Shown here: positions 49,535 through 61,749 of the stretch, in pieces
How the letters are laid out: each line of letters starts with the position of its first letter
Position numbering within the stretch: position 1 is the first letter of the stretch
Origin: Pseudisothecium myosuroides
Lineage: Eukaryota > Streptophyta > Bryopsida > Hypnales > Lembophyllaceae
Direction: 5' to 3'
Assembly: GCA_951799445.1 (NCBI GenBank)
Contig: OX637287.1
Span: 49,505,724 to 49,569,723, forward strand
DNA length: 64,000 bases
Notes under the pieces: model-generated
Seen by the model: the letters and a program-made list of their open reading frames with translations, nothing else
Told to the model about the DNA's origin: nothing
Databases searched by the model: none
Program-made: the position numbers and the translations under genes

Positions 49535-50471
49535 TTAACCCCTAAAGGCCCATTGTCCCCTCGGGGGACAAATGGGATTTCGGGCAGGTACCTACGGGCT
49601 GAAATTTTGTCCTGATTTTTTGAAACTTTTTTTGAAGATAGAAAAACTGATAAGCTTTGTGGGAATATAATTTTTTCCACAATCGGTGCCCGGGAACAAT
49701 AGTTATGACCAAATAAGCTCAAAACAAGGGACGGCGGGCAGCCCGGGCAGCAGAAAAAAAATGGACAAAAATTTGAATTTTTTTTTTTAATATTTTTTTT
49801 CTGATAGATTATATTTTTGCCTATCTGGAAAGCTTTGATTCATGTCGTTTGATTAAGTTATGAGAAAGTTATGGATATTCTTGTTTTTCGGGCAGTTAGA
49901 GCATCTTCTTGAAAAAAATAACTTGTAGGATTCATTTCTGAATGCAATTTTTCAAATTTTTCAATTTTTTTTTTTGCATGGTCTGATTTACTTGCTAGAA
50001 CAATCTCACCATTGGGATTAGTGTATTTTAATTCCATCTAAAATATATGAGTATTTTAGATTTTCCTTCTATCTTGGACCTACTTCTACTTAACAATTTT
50101 TTTAAGAATGATAATTAAGTTTTTTTGAATTTTTTTTTTCCTAGACTCTCAACTCAATTCTCTACAATAAAGATTTAAAGCTCAAAACGCCGTAGTGCAA
50201 AAATTTTAAGTTAAAAATGTTTAAAGCCAAAAAATCTAGCCCCGCAATGTGCTGAAAAACTTGTTTTTTTCACTTTAAACGCAGATATCTTGCAATCTGT
50301 GCAGTCAAAAATTCTGAAATTTTTTCCATACATTCTCATACTAGTTATGTGTAAGATCCTACGGTTAGATGTTCAAAAAAACATTTTAAATTTTTTTTTA
50401 TACTTTGCTATAGAAATGGCAGTTTTCAGTGTTTTTTGGCAGAAAAAAGGCCTTGGGCCTTTGGGGGTTAA
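49535..50471 (-). mobile_element. TTAA-flanked piggyBac-like MITE (D) with proven empty site
   Basis: TTAA lies at 49535-49538 and 50468-50471. Ends are CCCCTAAAGGCCCA on the left and CCCCCAAAGGCCCAAGGCC read from the right. The paralogous position 10286-10289 has a single TTAA in otherwise matching sequence, so the insertion duplicated exactly TTAA. 937 bp, non-coding. Confidence 0.8.
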
Positions 50472-50733
50472 CTTTCACCAAGATCCAACCAAAAATGAGG
50501 CAATTTAATAATAGAAACAATGTATGATTACTTATTAGGACGTGTTTAGATGTAATTACAAGATTTTTCCATCACTCCTGATAGCCAATTTCAACTACAA
50601 TAGTTTGAAGCAATCCTTCCAAAACTACACCAATGTACTGAAGATACACAAGCCTCTATTGTATTGTTCCAATAAACCCTTGATGGTACTACGGTACTGT
50701 ACAGTACAGTAGTTTACATTACGTACTTCGAGG

Positions 50734-51309
50734 CAGGGCTTCTTTTTTTGGCTTTCTGGTGCTAGATTGCACCCAAAAAATTTAATTTGAGTAAAAAATG
50801 GCTAAAAAACGTGAAGTTTTTGCTAAAAAACTTTGAATTAAAAGAAAAATCTTGGATGAAATTGCCAAATTGTGGATGAAAATAGAATTATAGACATGTG
50901 ACATGTGCCGGCTAATGTGATATTTTCTATCCTATTTGTGGATGAATGCTCAAATTTGGAGCACCACATCAGGAAAAATCTTCCAATTGCAACAGTACTA
51001 ATGCAGTATTGTTTCAATGGTTTCAATTGTTATGTAGTATAATATTGAAAGCTTACTATTGCTGTACTACCTCAGTACTGTAACAATATAGTTTCAATAA
51101 TGATACACTTTACTCTTGAAACTATACTGTTTCAGTACTAATGTAATACTGCAATTGTAAGCTTTCAATATTATACTGCATAACAATTGAAACCATTGAA
51201 ACAATACTGCATTAGTACTGTTGCAATAGGGGGGTACTTTCCTGATGGCACTATAACATTTTATATCACCAGTTTGGCACTTCATAAAAAATGAAAAAAA
51301 AAAGCCCTG
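50734..51309. mobile_element. hAT-type MITE with large hairpin
   Basis: CTTCGAGG is duplicated at 50726-50733 and 51310-51317. The ends are CAGGGCTTCTTTTTTT and, from the right, CAGGGCTTTTTTTTTT. CAGGG termini with an 8-bp duplication are typical of hAT. Copy 1 has a single cttcgag at 11381-11387 and no insert. Inside are 71-nt inverted arms, 50986-51056 and 51157-51227, and three TGGATGAA words. Confidence 0.8.
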
Positions 51310-51317
51310 CTTCGAGG

Positions 51318-51860
51318 TTCCGATGCTTCTCTCCAGCGATGGCGAGTTCCTTGAGCCATCAAACCCTGGATTTCCACCGTCGCCTGCGCCTTTGCCATTC
51401 CAAACCGCCAAGGCGATCCCTCCTTGCCAACTTGCACTCAATTCTCACGACGGTGGAGCTCGTGAGAGTAAGCGCAGCGGAGACTAACTGACTTCGGAAT
51501 GAAGTTGTCGGCATCGTCTTCGCAACTCGGTGAGATCCCCTTTTATTCGTCGATCTTCAATTCTGATGCTGCTGTTTGGATTTGGAGAGTGCAACGCTGT
51601 GTTTAGTTTGCGCAGGAAGTTCGTTAGGGTTACGGTGATCGATCCTTCGTTTGTTTTCTCGTGGTCGTGTTCTACCGACAATTTTCATTTTCTCTCGAAG
51701 GGTTTCCGCAGGGTAGCTGGTGACCTAATGGAGGAAATGATTTCAGAGATGGATGTTAGTGGTGCTCAGATGACTATCTGAGCACACGAAGTCTTGCCTC
51801 ACGCAGACCGTCATCCCGAGTGCAGAGGCTAGGGAAACCTTTGTTCTCTGTTCACAACGT
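51318..51860 (+). other. Conserved exon-like leader, copy 2
   Basis: An open stretch from ATG 51340 reads MASSLSHQTLDFHRRLRLCH and continues through KPPRRSLLANLHSILTTVEL to a possible donor near 51462 (GTGAGAG). Further on, RRVAGDLMEEMISEMDVSG surrounds an ATGGAGGAAATG at 51728. The paralogue at 11380-11900 keeps both stretches. It might be the promoter and leader of the downstream receptor locus or an exon of an unknown gene. Confidence 0.3.
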
Positions 51861-54304
51861 TGAAAAGAGTCGATTGAAGCTGCAATTTAGGATAATTAGA
51901 ATTGCAGCGTACTGCAGGTGTCGTCTGCGCTGTCTTGGGATTTGACTAAATTGTGAATTACAGTGGAGCGATTGCTCCTTTTACTGATAAGATGGTGTCG
52001 GTTCTAGCGAATTGAAGTCGTGTGCCGTTCTGCGTTAGGGTTTGAAGAGAGTCCTGGTGGTCCATGACCGTGGTGAAGAGGGGTCTGGCAACTAAGTGGG
52101 GAAACCAATTCCTTTGCTAGAATGTTGGGTCTTCTTTCTAGTTGCTGATGATTCCTCTTGGCTGGGTGTCCAGTTACGTTTCACCTGAGTAGCAGCCATG
52201 AATGAAGTAATTAATGGCTGAGTTACGAACCCGTGACTGAGAGCATGTGGTTAAGTTCAGGGCATGAATGGACCATTCTCCATAGTGGCTGCGTCGCCGA
52301 TTCAAATAGGGTCTAGAGTTGTTTAGCTGCGTGTGTATTCGTCCCTATTTGCTAACTCTGAGCACACGGATTAGTTGCCAAGGACTGCATCAGATACAAA
52401 GACCTGATGCATAGGATGAACCTAGCAGTTGTTTTGATGAGGTTACAGTTTGACGCCACTAGATTAGCTTCTCTGGAACGGTACTGTGTCGAAATGACTG
52501 GGTCTTTGGCCGTGATTTGGCCTATGGGAAATGGGTGAAGTGAGCGAGCTGAATGTTTGTTTTCCCGTCCCTTTCGCAGACAGGCCACAAGGGGAAACAA
52601 GCCACAAGGGTCAGCCAAGGCACAAAAGGGCAGTTTGCAGAGTGTTTTTCAGCTCCAGTGGTGGGTGGGTGGTTTGGGGATCAGATGAAAGAACTCTTGT
52701 GGTGGGTCTGATGTACCTCCCAGGCTCGTTTCGGGAACATGTATCTTGTTGGTCACACCAAAGCACCATTTTGTTAGGCTGAGTATTGACGAGATGTACA
52801 GTTTTGGACCATGATCCCGGGACCGCACATGAAGACAGTACATGTGTGCTTGATCTCTCCAATTGTGACAGCCCGAACTTAAGAAGCTCTACCTTTGAAG
52901 TTGCTCGATTGAAGGAGCCGTACGTTAGTAGTTTATTGCAAGGTAGGCGGCCCTTTCCATCTTTCTTGTAGATGTATACCCAATATGCTGCATTCCTCAT
53001 AATCAAGCTCTGATTGTCGGACTGGCGCTTGGGTAGAGCTACTAATTTTCTCTGGTTGAGGCCACTCTGCGACATGTGTATCCGATGTTTTTGTCATGTC
53101 ATCTCCTAGGGAGGGCAAATTTATTGTGGTGTGCTTTTACCTTTTGTTGTGTTTTGTTCTGATATAGCAGACGATTTGATTTATGAACATGAAGGTTCTC
53201 TATTAGGAAACTTCTGTGCTGTTGTGCTCATATGTGTGTTCCCTCACTTTCATGCCAGGATCCATATTGCTACCCATCACAATATGAAGGTGTTAGGTGT
53301 GAATCCGATTGGGTTGCTGGTCTCCATTTTTGGAAGGTGAACTCCCTATTAAACTCCCATGGATATAGTCGTTAATTTTCTCTCATTCCGTTCTATTTAG
53401 GATGTCACTCTTGTGGCAATTTAGTAGTTGTTGTGGTATATTCTTTTTAAAAAAAATCATTTCTTGGATACGTACAACAGCTTGAGTTCAACAGCATTCA
53501 ATGGTATTGTACTTACAGACGTGACTCTCTCTTCTATTGCAGGGCTCACATTGCTATCCATGACAATGTCGTGTGGTTGTTAGTCGTGTGTACGATGGGG
53601 ATGGTCATCTCCACTTTCGGATGGTGAAGTTTTTTTCTAAACTCCCTTTGTAATGGAGATTGTTGCATGTTTTCCTTTGATTTCATATTCTTGTTATGGA
53701 TAGTATTGTTTTAGGATTGGGAAAAGTGTGCATACTTGATATCTTGGTCCCACCAAGCAAGATGCTCTCGCCGGGGTCTTCTAAACACAAGTGTCACGTT
53801 TTATCCATTCAACCCGAAGACAGTATACTCTGATGGATTTGGGGACATATTACATCTCAAGGTTGTGTTATTGAAAAGGAGCTTTGCATGATTTGATGAA
53901 ATCGGCAAGTTGTAGAGAAGTAATGAAGACTATGATTCCATCAATCTCTGTCTTCATTTTCATGTGGGTCTGTCAGGTTGTTCTATCGGAGCTTTTACCG
54001 AAGACAAGATCAGCTATCTCGAGCGGCCCATGCTGTAGGTGACTTGCCCTATGATGGTTCCGATTGCTGTATTTTTGTTGATGCCGACAAGAAGTCTCTG
54101 TGTGAGCAGTTCGTGATTTCCTGATTTCATGCGAGTATGTAAAGGTTTTAAGTTGAGGCACAATAGTAGGAAGAAGTAGAATTTGAAGAATATTATTTGA
54201 ATTTGTGTAGCTGAACATCTTGACAAAAATGTGATGATGATTGCGGTTGTAGGTCTACAGTGAAGAGAGGGATGATGAACCGCGAAGTTGTTTAGAAGGT
54301 GACA
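51861..54304. other. Region upstream of the TNL pair; no gene recognised
   Basis: Mixed composition, higher GC than the filler. Two diverged repeats, about 53262-53400 and 53545-53690, share 'cattgctayccatsacaat...gatggtsaa' type sequence. An open minus-strand stretch (52611-53075) has no recognisable domain and I do not call it. Confidence 0.35.
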
Positions 54305-54307
54305 GCT

Positions 54308-57300
54308 TGCATAGGTGATGTACTCCAACTTGTAAGACGGAAGAGGGAATGGCATTTGCATGCAGTAGGTGTTGTTAGTGCTTATGGCCTTTTTGGACCT
54401 TGTTGTTTTCCGGAAGTGGCAATTTTGGACATTCCTAGTATCTGTGAACTTGCTTTTTGTTGCATAAGTCTTCATTTCAGTGTTGAAATTAAGTGACTTT
54501 ATCTGGTATTGAAAGATTTTATCTCGACTCAGATTGACTGAAGGCATGAGGAATGATCCTATCTTGGAACCCAAGCACAAGATATTTTTGAGCCATAGTG
54601 GAGCTCAAAAGGAGTTTGCGGAACACTTGTGTAAAGCCTTGGAGGATTGGTTGCACTATCCTTTCTTTGATAGACGTCATGAGAGCTTACCAAAGGGTGA
54701 ACAATTTCCAGAGTTGATTGTTCGAGCTACGGAACAATGTGAAATGTTGATTGTGGTTGTGTCGGATGAGTATTTTATGTCCAAATGACCCATGATTGAA
54801 TTGAGTGCTTTTGTAAGAGCTCATAAGTTGCACCATGAGTCCAAGAGTTCCTCCAATGGGCCCAAGATATTACCCCTCTTTTATGGGCTCTCTGTATGTG
54901 ATTTGGAGGATGCATCTAGGCGAAAGAAGTGGTTTCAAAAGTGGGAGACCTTGGCAAAGGCTGATCCAAAATAACAAATTCTAGTGCGTGAATGGAAGTA
55001 TGCATTGAATATTCTAGGGTCCTTCAATGGCATCCCATATGATACAAATTTGAAGGAGATTGTTGCTTACGAAGAGAAGATTGTTTCGTATGTTTGCAAG
55101 TCCATTGTTGTGGATAGAAAGTGGGATGATTCCCATGTGCAAGGGAAATCAAGTATTCATAAGGTAATGTGCATTAAGCGCAAGTGTTGTTTTCTTACTT
55201 TCCAATCTAGCTTGGCCTTAGGATATGAGATTGTGGGCTTGATGTAGACTTTTTGAATTGAACAAGGTTATAGTTTTATCCCATTGGAAAAAATCTAATG
55301 AAGCACTTGGGATTTTTGTATCTTGATTGTTAGATGTTAAGGGATTCCAATTGATAGGCTTGTTGTTTGGGATTGTTTTGTAGGTCATTGATGAGAAGAT
55401 TGAAAGAATTGGAGTTTCAAGAAAATACCAAGTGAAAGTGGTTGGCATATATGGAGTTGGTGGTGTTGGCAAGACCACAACTTGCAAGACAATGTGCAAT
55501 GCATTGTCTAGCAAGTATGAAGGGAGGGTTTGCCATCTTGATTTTCCTAGTGTTCCTTTGAGTGATTCCAAAGAGTTGTTTCAGCAAGTATTAAGGGACT
55601 TGACAACAAAAAGCTTGGAGGTCATTCAACAATTGAATGAAGGAGAGGTGAGATTTTTGGATTTGATGTTTAACCTTTGTTTGTAGGCAATTGTAGTTAT
55701 TGAAGCAAATAACCTTGAAGAACAAGTCTTGGAGAGTTGTTACTATTTGCAATGTCTCTTTCTATCCTTTGAACTTCCGATTGTTCATTGTGCTTATGGA
55801 AATTGATGTATCTTGCACAATTATACAAGATAGTGTTAAGATGATTTTCTACTTCTCTCTAGAATTCTTGTGATTGAAACATTTGGTGTTCAGTTTTAGT
55901 GACTTATAGATTATGTGTTGAATGTGTTTATAGTGCAAGAACATTTTGCGTAACAGTCTTTTTCAGCACAAACGTTTTTGGCAACCGATAATATTTCTGA
56001 CCACCATCGATCAATCCAACTAGCAAAGATGTTTTTGGAAGCTCCATATCACGTGGATAGTTTGGTGGTTGTGACGGCTCGTTCTCGAAGTGTTCTTGAG
56101 CTCTTGGCGGTAGGTGGGGATACATGTTTTGAAATGCCAGATCTTGTCGAGATAGATGCGGTGAATTTGTTTTTGCACCATGCAGCTGTTGGCAAAGAGT
56201 TTTTTGATGATGAAGAGAAGCAGAGTATAATGACTTGTGTTAGAAGGTGTTATTTCTCCAAGGGTAATGGAGAAGGGCATCACTATTATCCATTGGCCTT
56301 GCAAGCTTTGGGATTGCAATTGGGTTGCCATGGAGAGAATCCTTGTGATTGGGTGAAGAATTTGCCACAAGGGAGGACTTTTAGTTACTTACCCGGTGGA
56401 AATCCTGTGTTTGACATTCTAAGGAGTAGTTTTGACATGCTATCGCCAAGGGACCAAACTTTGTTCATGGACTTGGGCTGCTTTTCTTTCTTGTATGGGT
56501 ATCCTTCACATTTAGATATTGAATGGTTGCACGATGTTTTCCAGCAAGATGAAGAAGAGTTAACATCTCGGGTACGAGTATGATTTTCAACTTTTATAAT
56601 TTTCACATGTGAATTTTTTTTTCTTTCCTTGAGTAATAATTTCCCTATTCTCATAAGGTTGTGGTCACACCAAGGTTGTTGAGTTTTGACTTCCCATTTG
56701 GTTTATGTTGGTTTTCTTGACAACTTATTTCTTTTCTCAATGATGGGCTTGACGCCTGGCTTGATGCCCGGCTTGATGTGTGTGTGGATTGATGAAGAAG
56801 TGGTAATATAGGCCAAGTATATATGTGAGGTCTTACATGGTTATTTTGGTGGTGTTGAAATGGCAGTTGTAGTACTTGAAGCAAAAAGGGTTGTTGCAGG
56901 ATGTGGATTTGAGATCTCAAAGATTTAGCATGCATGATCTATATTTGGAGTTTGCAAGACTTGAAGCGGATGGATCTTTCATTGACACAACCAACTTGAG
57001 GAAGCGGATGTGGGTGTACTTGGAAATTGGTGACCTCATAGAGCTTGACAGTAAACCCAAGGGTGAATTTTGGCACAAGTTGACACGGCTTCGTATTAAA
57101 CAAAGCTCTTTGGCCCCCAAGAAGCATGGTGGAGGTCTTGGTCGGGTTGGTGTTATGGAAGGTATGAAATGGGATTATTTTTCCAATGTTGAGGTATTGC
57201 AGCTCTTTGGGTTGCATTTGGGACATGGAGCTTTGAATTTGGAGGGCTTGATGCGCTTAAGGGTTTTGGTACTAGAGGATGTAAGTGAGATTGATAGAGT

Positions 57301-57890
57301 CGAGGGCCTAAAAAAATTGAACCACCTCACTTATTTCTATTGGAGATCTTATATGCCACATTTTGGTGGTGTGGTTGCCCATATCGTGGGGCAACTACCT
57401 TTGTCTCTAAGAAGATTGAAGATTTTCGGACGGGATGTGGTGTTAGGGTCAGATCTTCTTGCACAATGCCACAATTTATACGATATTGATCTTCATTATG
57501 TGGAAGCTCCTGTATTGGATTTGAGCAATTGTGGGTCCTTGCATACTGTGTTACTTACCTCTATTCGGAAGTTGCAAACCTTGTTGGGACTTGGTATTAG
57601 TCACTCATCCAACCTACACTATCTTTGCGTTATTGGATGTTATGATTTGGTTTATAATCCAGAATTAGATCATCTTATCAACTTGAAGAAATCAGAGATA
57701 GATGCGTTCATACAATGTGAGGTGCCTATTGTGCTTGCTCTCACTAAATTGGAATCTTTGAGTTTCTCTAGCAAGCCCACTCATGGCAGCAAGTGGGCTT
57801 ATGCTAGCAAAGGACCTGTGCGTGCAAAGAATTACATTCCTCACCAGCTTTGAGAGCTTCAGTGGGATTTGAGCCAATCAAAGGAGGGAC
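54308..57890 (+). repeat. Tandem duplication unit 1 of the TNL locus
   Basis: Aligns with 57891-61387. Unit 1 ends at gagggac (57884-57890), where unit 2 continues into the final LRR region at 61388. The next base starts the upstream sequence again (tgcataggtgatg, as at 54308). The junction therefore joins an LRR-coding site to the gene's own 5' flank. Confidence 0.8.
54546..57853 (+). pseudogene. TIR-NBS-LRR immune receptor, copy 1 (disrupted)
   Basis: The exon plan is 54546-55163 (TIR), 55384-55647 (P-loop), about 55934-56571 (rest of the NB-ARC) and 56873-57853 (MHD plus LRR). TIR motifs are visible (KHKIFLSHSGAQKEF, PKGEQFPELI). The P-loop GVGGVGKTT (55453 on), a kinase-2-like FLATDNI, RNBS-B-like VVVTARSRS and the MHD triad (56930-56938) are intact. 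Lesions: the conserved Trp of SKW is TGA at 54786-54788, a TAA follows 'ADPK' at about 54972-54974, a 1-nt frame slip occurs near 55975, and the final LRR exon is missing because of the tandem-duplication junction. Such receptors detect pathogens and signal through TIR NADase activity (family knowledge). As read, this copy can make only a truncated TIR of about 80 residues from its start codon. Confidence 0.8.
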
Positions 57891-60800
57891 TGCATAGGTG
57901 ATGTACTCTAACTTGTAAGACGGAAGAGGGAATGACATTTGCATGCACTAGGTGTTGTTAGTGCTTATGGCCTTTTTGGACCTTGTTGATTTTTGGAAGT
58001 GGCAATTTTGGACATTCCTAGTACCTGTGAACTTGCCTTTTGTTGTCTTCATTTTAGTGTTGAATTAAGTGACTTTATCTGGTATTGAAAGGTTTTATCT
58101 TGACTCAGATCAAGTGAAGGCATGGGGAATGATCCTATCTTGGAACCCAAGCACAAGATACTTTTGAGCCATAGTGGAGTTCAAAAGGAGTTTGTGAAAC
58201 ACTTGTGTAAAGCCTTGGAGGATTGGTTGCACTATCCTTTCCTTGATAGACGCCATGATGGTTTACCAAAGGGTGAACAATTTCCAGACTTGATTGTTCA
58301 AGATGTGGAACAATGTGAAATAATGATTGTGGTAGTGTCGGATGAGTATTTTATGTCCAAATGGCCCATGATGGAATTGGGTGCTTTTGTGAGAGCTCAT
58401 AAGTTTTTACATGAGTCCGAGAGTTCCTCCAATGGGCCCAAGATATTACCCCTCTTTTATAAAATCTTCGTGCAAGATTTGGAATATGCATCTAGGCGAA
58501 AGAAGTGAGTGATTGGAAGTATGGATTGGATGTTCTAGGGTCCTTTAATGGCATCCCATATAATACAAATTTGAAGGAGATGGTTGCTTATGAAGAAGAG
58601 ATTGTTTCGTATGTTTGCAAGTCCATTGTTGCAGATAGAAAGTGGGATGATTCCCATGTGCAAGGGAAATCAAGTACTCACAAGGTAATGTCTATGGTTG
58701 TCAAGAATTGTTTCTTGAATTTCCAATCTAGCTTGACTTTAGGATATGAGATTGTGGGCTTGATGTAGACCTTTTTGAATTGAACAAGGTTATAGTTTTA
58801 TCCCATTGGAAAGAACCTAATGAAGCACTTGGGATTTTTGTATCTTGATTGTTAGATGCTAAGAAATTCCATTTGATAGGCTTGTTGTTTGGGATTGCTT
58901 CTTAGGTCATTGATGAGAAGATTGGAGGTATTGGAGTTTCACGAAAATACAAAGTGAAAGTGGTTGGCATGTATGGAGTTGGTGTTGGCAAGACTACAAC
59001 TACAAGACAATGTGCAATGCTTTGTCTAGCAAGTATGAAGGGAGGGTTTGCCATCTTGAATTTCCCAGTGTTCCTTTGCATGATTCCAAAGAGTTGTTTC
59101 AACAAGTATTGAGAGACTTGACAACAAAAAGCGTGAAGGTCATTCAACAGTTGAATGAAGGAGAGCTAAGATTTTTGGATTTGATGTTTAAGGTTTGTTT
59201 GTAAGCGATTGTAGTTATTGAAGCCAATAACCTTGAAGAACAAGTCTTGGAGATCTGATAGAATCAATTTCCTTGTGCTCATTTGTAGCCTTGTGTTACT
59301 GTTTGCAATGTTTTTTCTATCCTCCATTCAACAATCGGATGTTCATTGTGCTTACGGAAATTGATGTATCTTGCACAGTTATTCAAGATAGTATTAAGAG
59401 GATTTTCTACTTATCTAGAATTCATGCGATTGAAACATTTGGTGTTTAGCTTTAGTGACTTATAGATTATGTGTTGAATGTGTTTATAATCCAAGAGCAT
59501 TTTTGCGTAACAGTTTTTTTGGCACAAAACGTTTTTGGCAATCAATAATATTTTTGACCACCACCAATCAATCCAACAAGCCAAGATGTTTTTGGAAGCT
59601 CCATATCACATGGATAGTTTTGGTGGTTGTGACGGCTCGCTCTCCAAGTGTTCTTGAGCTCTTGGGGATAGGTGGGGATACATGTTTCGAAATGCCAGAT
59701 ATTGTGGAGATAGATGTGGTGAATTTGTTTTTGCACCATGCAACTGTTGACAAAGAGTTTTTGATGATGAAGAGAAGCAGAATATGATGACTTGTGTTAG
59801 AAGGTGTTATTTCTCCAAGGATAATGGAAAAGATCATCCCTATCATCCATTGGCCTTGCAAGCTTCGGGATTGCAATTGGGTTGCCATGGAGAGAATCCT
59901 TGTGATTGGGTGAAGAATTTGCCATGAGGGAGGACTTTTAGTTACTTATCCGGTGGAAATCCTGTGTTTGACATTCTAAGGAGTAGTTTTGACATACTAT
60001 CGCCAAGGGACCAAACTTTGTTCATGGACTTGGGCTGCTTTTCTTTCTTGTATGGGTATCCTTCACATTTAGATATTGAATGGTTGCACGATGTATTCCA
60101 GCAAGATGAAGAAGAGTTAACATCTTAGGAATGATTATGAATTTCAACTTTTAAAATTTTCACATGTAAAGTTTTTTTTTCCTTGAGCAATAATTCGGTT
60201 TATGTTGGTTTTCTTGACAACTTAGTTCAATTCCCAATGATGGGCTTGACGGGTGTGTGAATTGATGAAGAAGTGGTAATATAGGCCAAGTATATATGTG
60301 AGGTCTTACATGGTTATTTTGGTGCTGTTGGAATGGCAGTTGCAGTACTTGAAGCAAAAAGGGTTGTTGCAGGATGTGGATTTGAGATCTAGGACAATGA
60401 GCATGCGCGATCTATATTTGGAGTTTGCAAGACTTGAAGCGACTGGATCTTTCATTGACACAACCAACTTGAGGAAGTGGATGTGGGTGTATGTGGAAAA
60501 TGGTGGCCTCACAAAGCTTGATAGTAAACCCAAGGGTGGATGTTGGCACAAGTTGATCCAACTTCGTATTAAACAAAGCTCTTTGGCCCCCAAGAAGCAT
60601 GGTGGAGGTCTTGGTCGGGTTGGTGTTATGGAAGGTATGAAATGGGATTATTTTTCCAATGTTGAGGTATTGCAGCTCTTTGGGTTGCATTTGGGACATG
60701 GAGCTTTGAATTTGGAGGGCTTGATGCGCTTAAGGGTTTTGGTACTAGAGGATGTAAGTGAGATTGATAGAGTCGAGGGCCTAAAAAAATTGAACCACCT

Positions 60801-61387
60801 TACTTATTTCAATTGGAGTTCCGATGTGTTACAATCTACTGGTGTTGTGGGTATCCATATTGTAGGGCAACTTCCTTTGTCCCTAAGAAAATTGGAAATT
60901 CAAGGACCGGATGTAGTGTTGGGGTTGGATCTACTTGCACAATGCCACAATTTTTTTATATTTAGGGCTTTCTTTTGTAGAAGCTCATGCATTGGATCTA
61001 AGCAATTGTGGGTCCTTCCATAGTGTGTCACTTTACTCAGTTTAGAAGTTGCAAACCTTGTTGGGACTTGGTGTTAGTCACTCATCCAACCTACAATATC
61101 TTTGTGTTATTGGATGTTATGATTTGGTTGATATTCTGGGGATAGATCATCTTATCAACTTGAAGAAATTAGAGATAGATGCGTTCCCAAAGTGTAAGGT
61201 GCCTAATCTGTTTGCTCTCACTAAATTAGATTGCTTGGGGTTTCTTTAGCAAGCCTACTCATCGTAGCAAGAGGCCTCATTTCAGCAAGTGGACTTATGC
61301 TAGCAAAGGACCCGTGCGTGCAAAAGAATTACATTCCTCACTAGCTTCAAGAGCTTGGGTGGCATTTGAGCGAATCAAAAGAGGGAC
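57891..61387 (+). repeat. Tandem duplication unit 2 of the TNL locus
   Basis: Second unit, slightly shorter than unit 1 through deletions (for example about 50 bp at the end of the TIR exon near 58508). It retains the original 3' continuation into the last LRR coding region. Confidence 0.8.
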
Positions 61388-61749
61388 CGAATCTAAATGG
61401 ATTTAACCAATTAGAAGTTTTGAACTTGAGTTGGAGCAATGAATTGACATCCTTTCCAGAATTGGGAGACTTGCCTGCATTGCAACGCCTTGATCTTGGG
61501 TCTTGCAAATGTTTGTTGCAGTTGCCTAACTTGGGTACGTCAAGGAAGTTCAAAGAACTTGTGCTTAATGGATGTTCTTTCTTGGAGCTTCATGAGGAAG
61601 ATATTCAAATGCTTTCTGAGTTGCCTTCATTGCAGCTGGTGCCCTTTTTAGGAATGAGTGAGAATGAGAAGGTTAGGTTGGACCTTGCTCGATGGAAGGT
61701 GCTCGTGTATTCTTGGAGTGGCTTTGCTTTATTTTCTTGGGAGCTTTGA
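58122..61749 (+). pseudogene. TIR-NBS-LRR immune receptor, copy 2 (disrupted)
   Basis: The TIR exon (58122-58684) is open for 128 codons and keeps SKWPMMEL with the candidate catalytic Glu85, then a deletion causes a stop and frameshift at 58506. The P-loop exon (58906-59165) has lost one Gly codon (GVGVGKTT) and then a single base, and its donor GT is CT at 59166. The NB-ARC exon carries several single-base indels (near 59621 and 59758) and a TGA replacing Gln near 59925. MHD is MRD (60403-60411). The LRR exon (60346 on) shifts frame near 60955. The terminal LRR segment (61366-61749: LEVLNLSWSNELTSFPELGDLPALQ...) survives only here. This is a more decayed copy than its neighbour. Confidence 0.8.

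Noticed and set aside
52611..53075. 154-residue open frame on the minus strand upstream of the TNL pair
   Set aside because: No domain, no splice context and no paralogue; length is within chance for this less AT-rich stretch.
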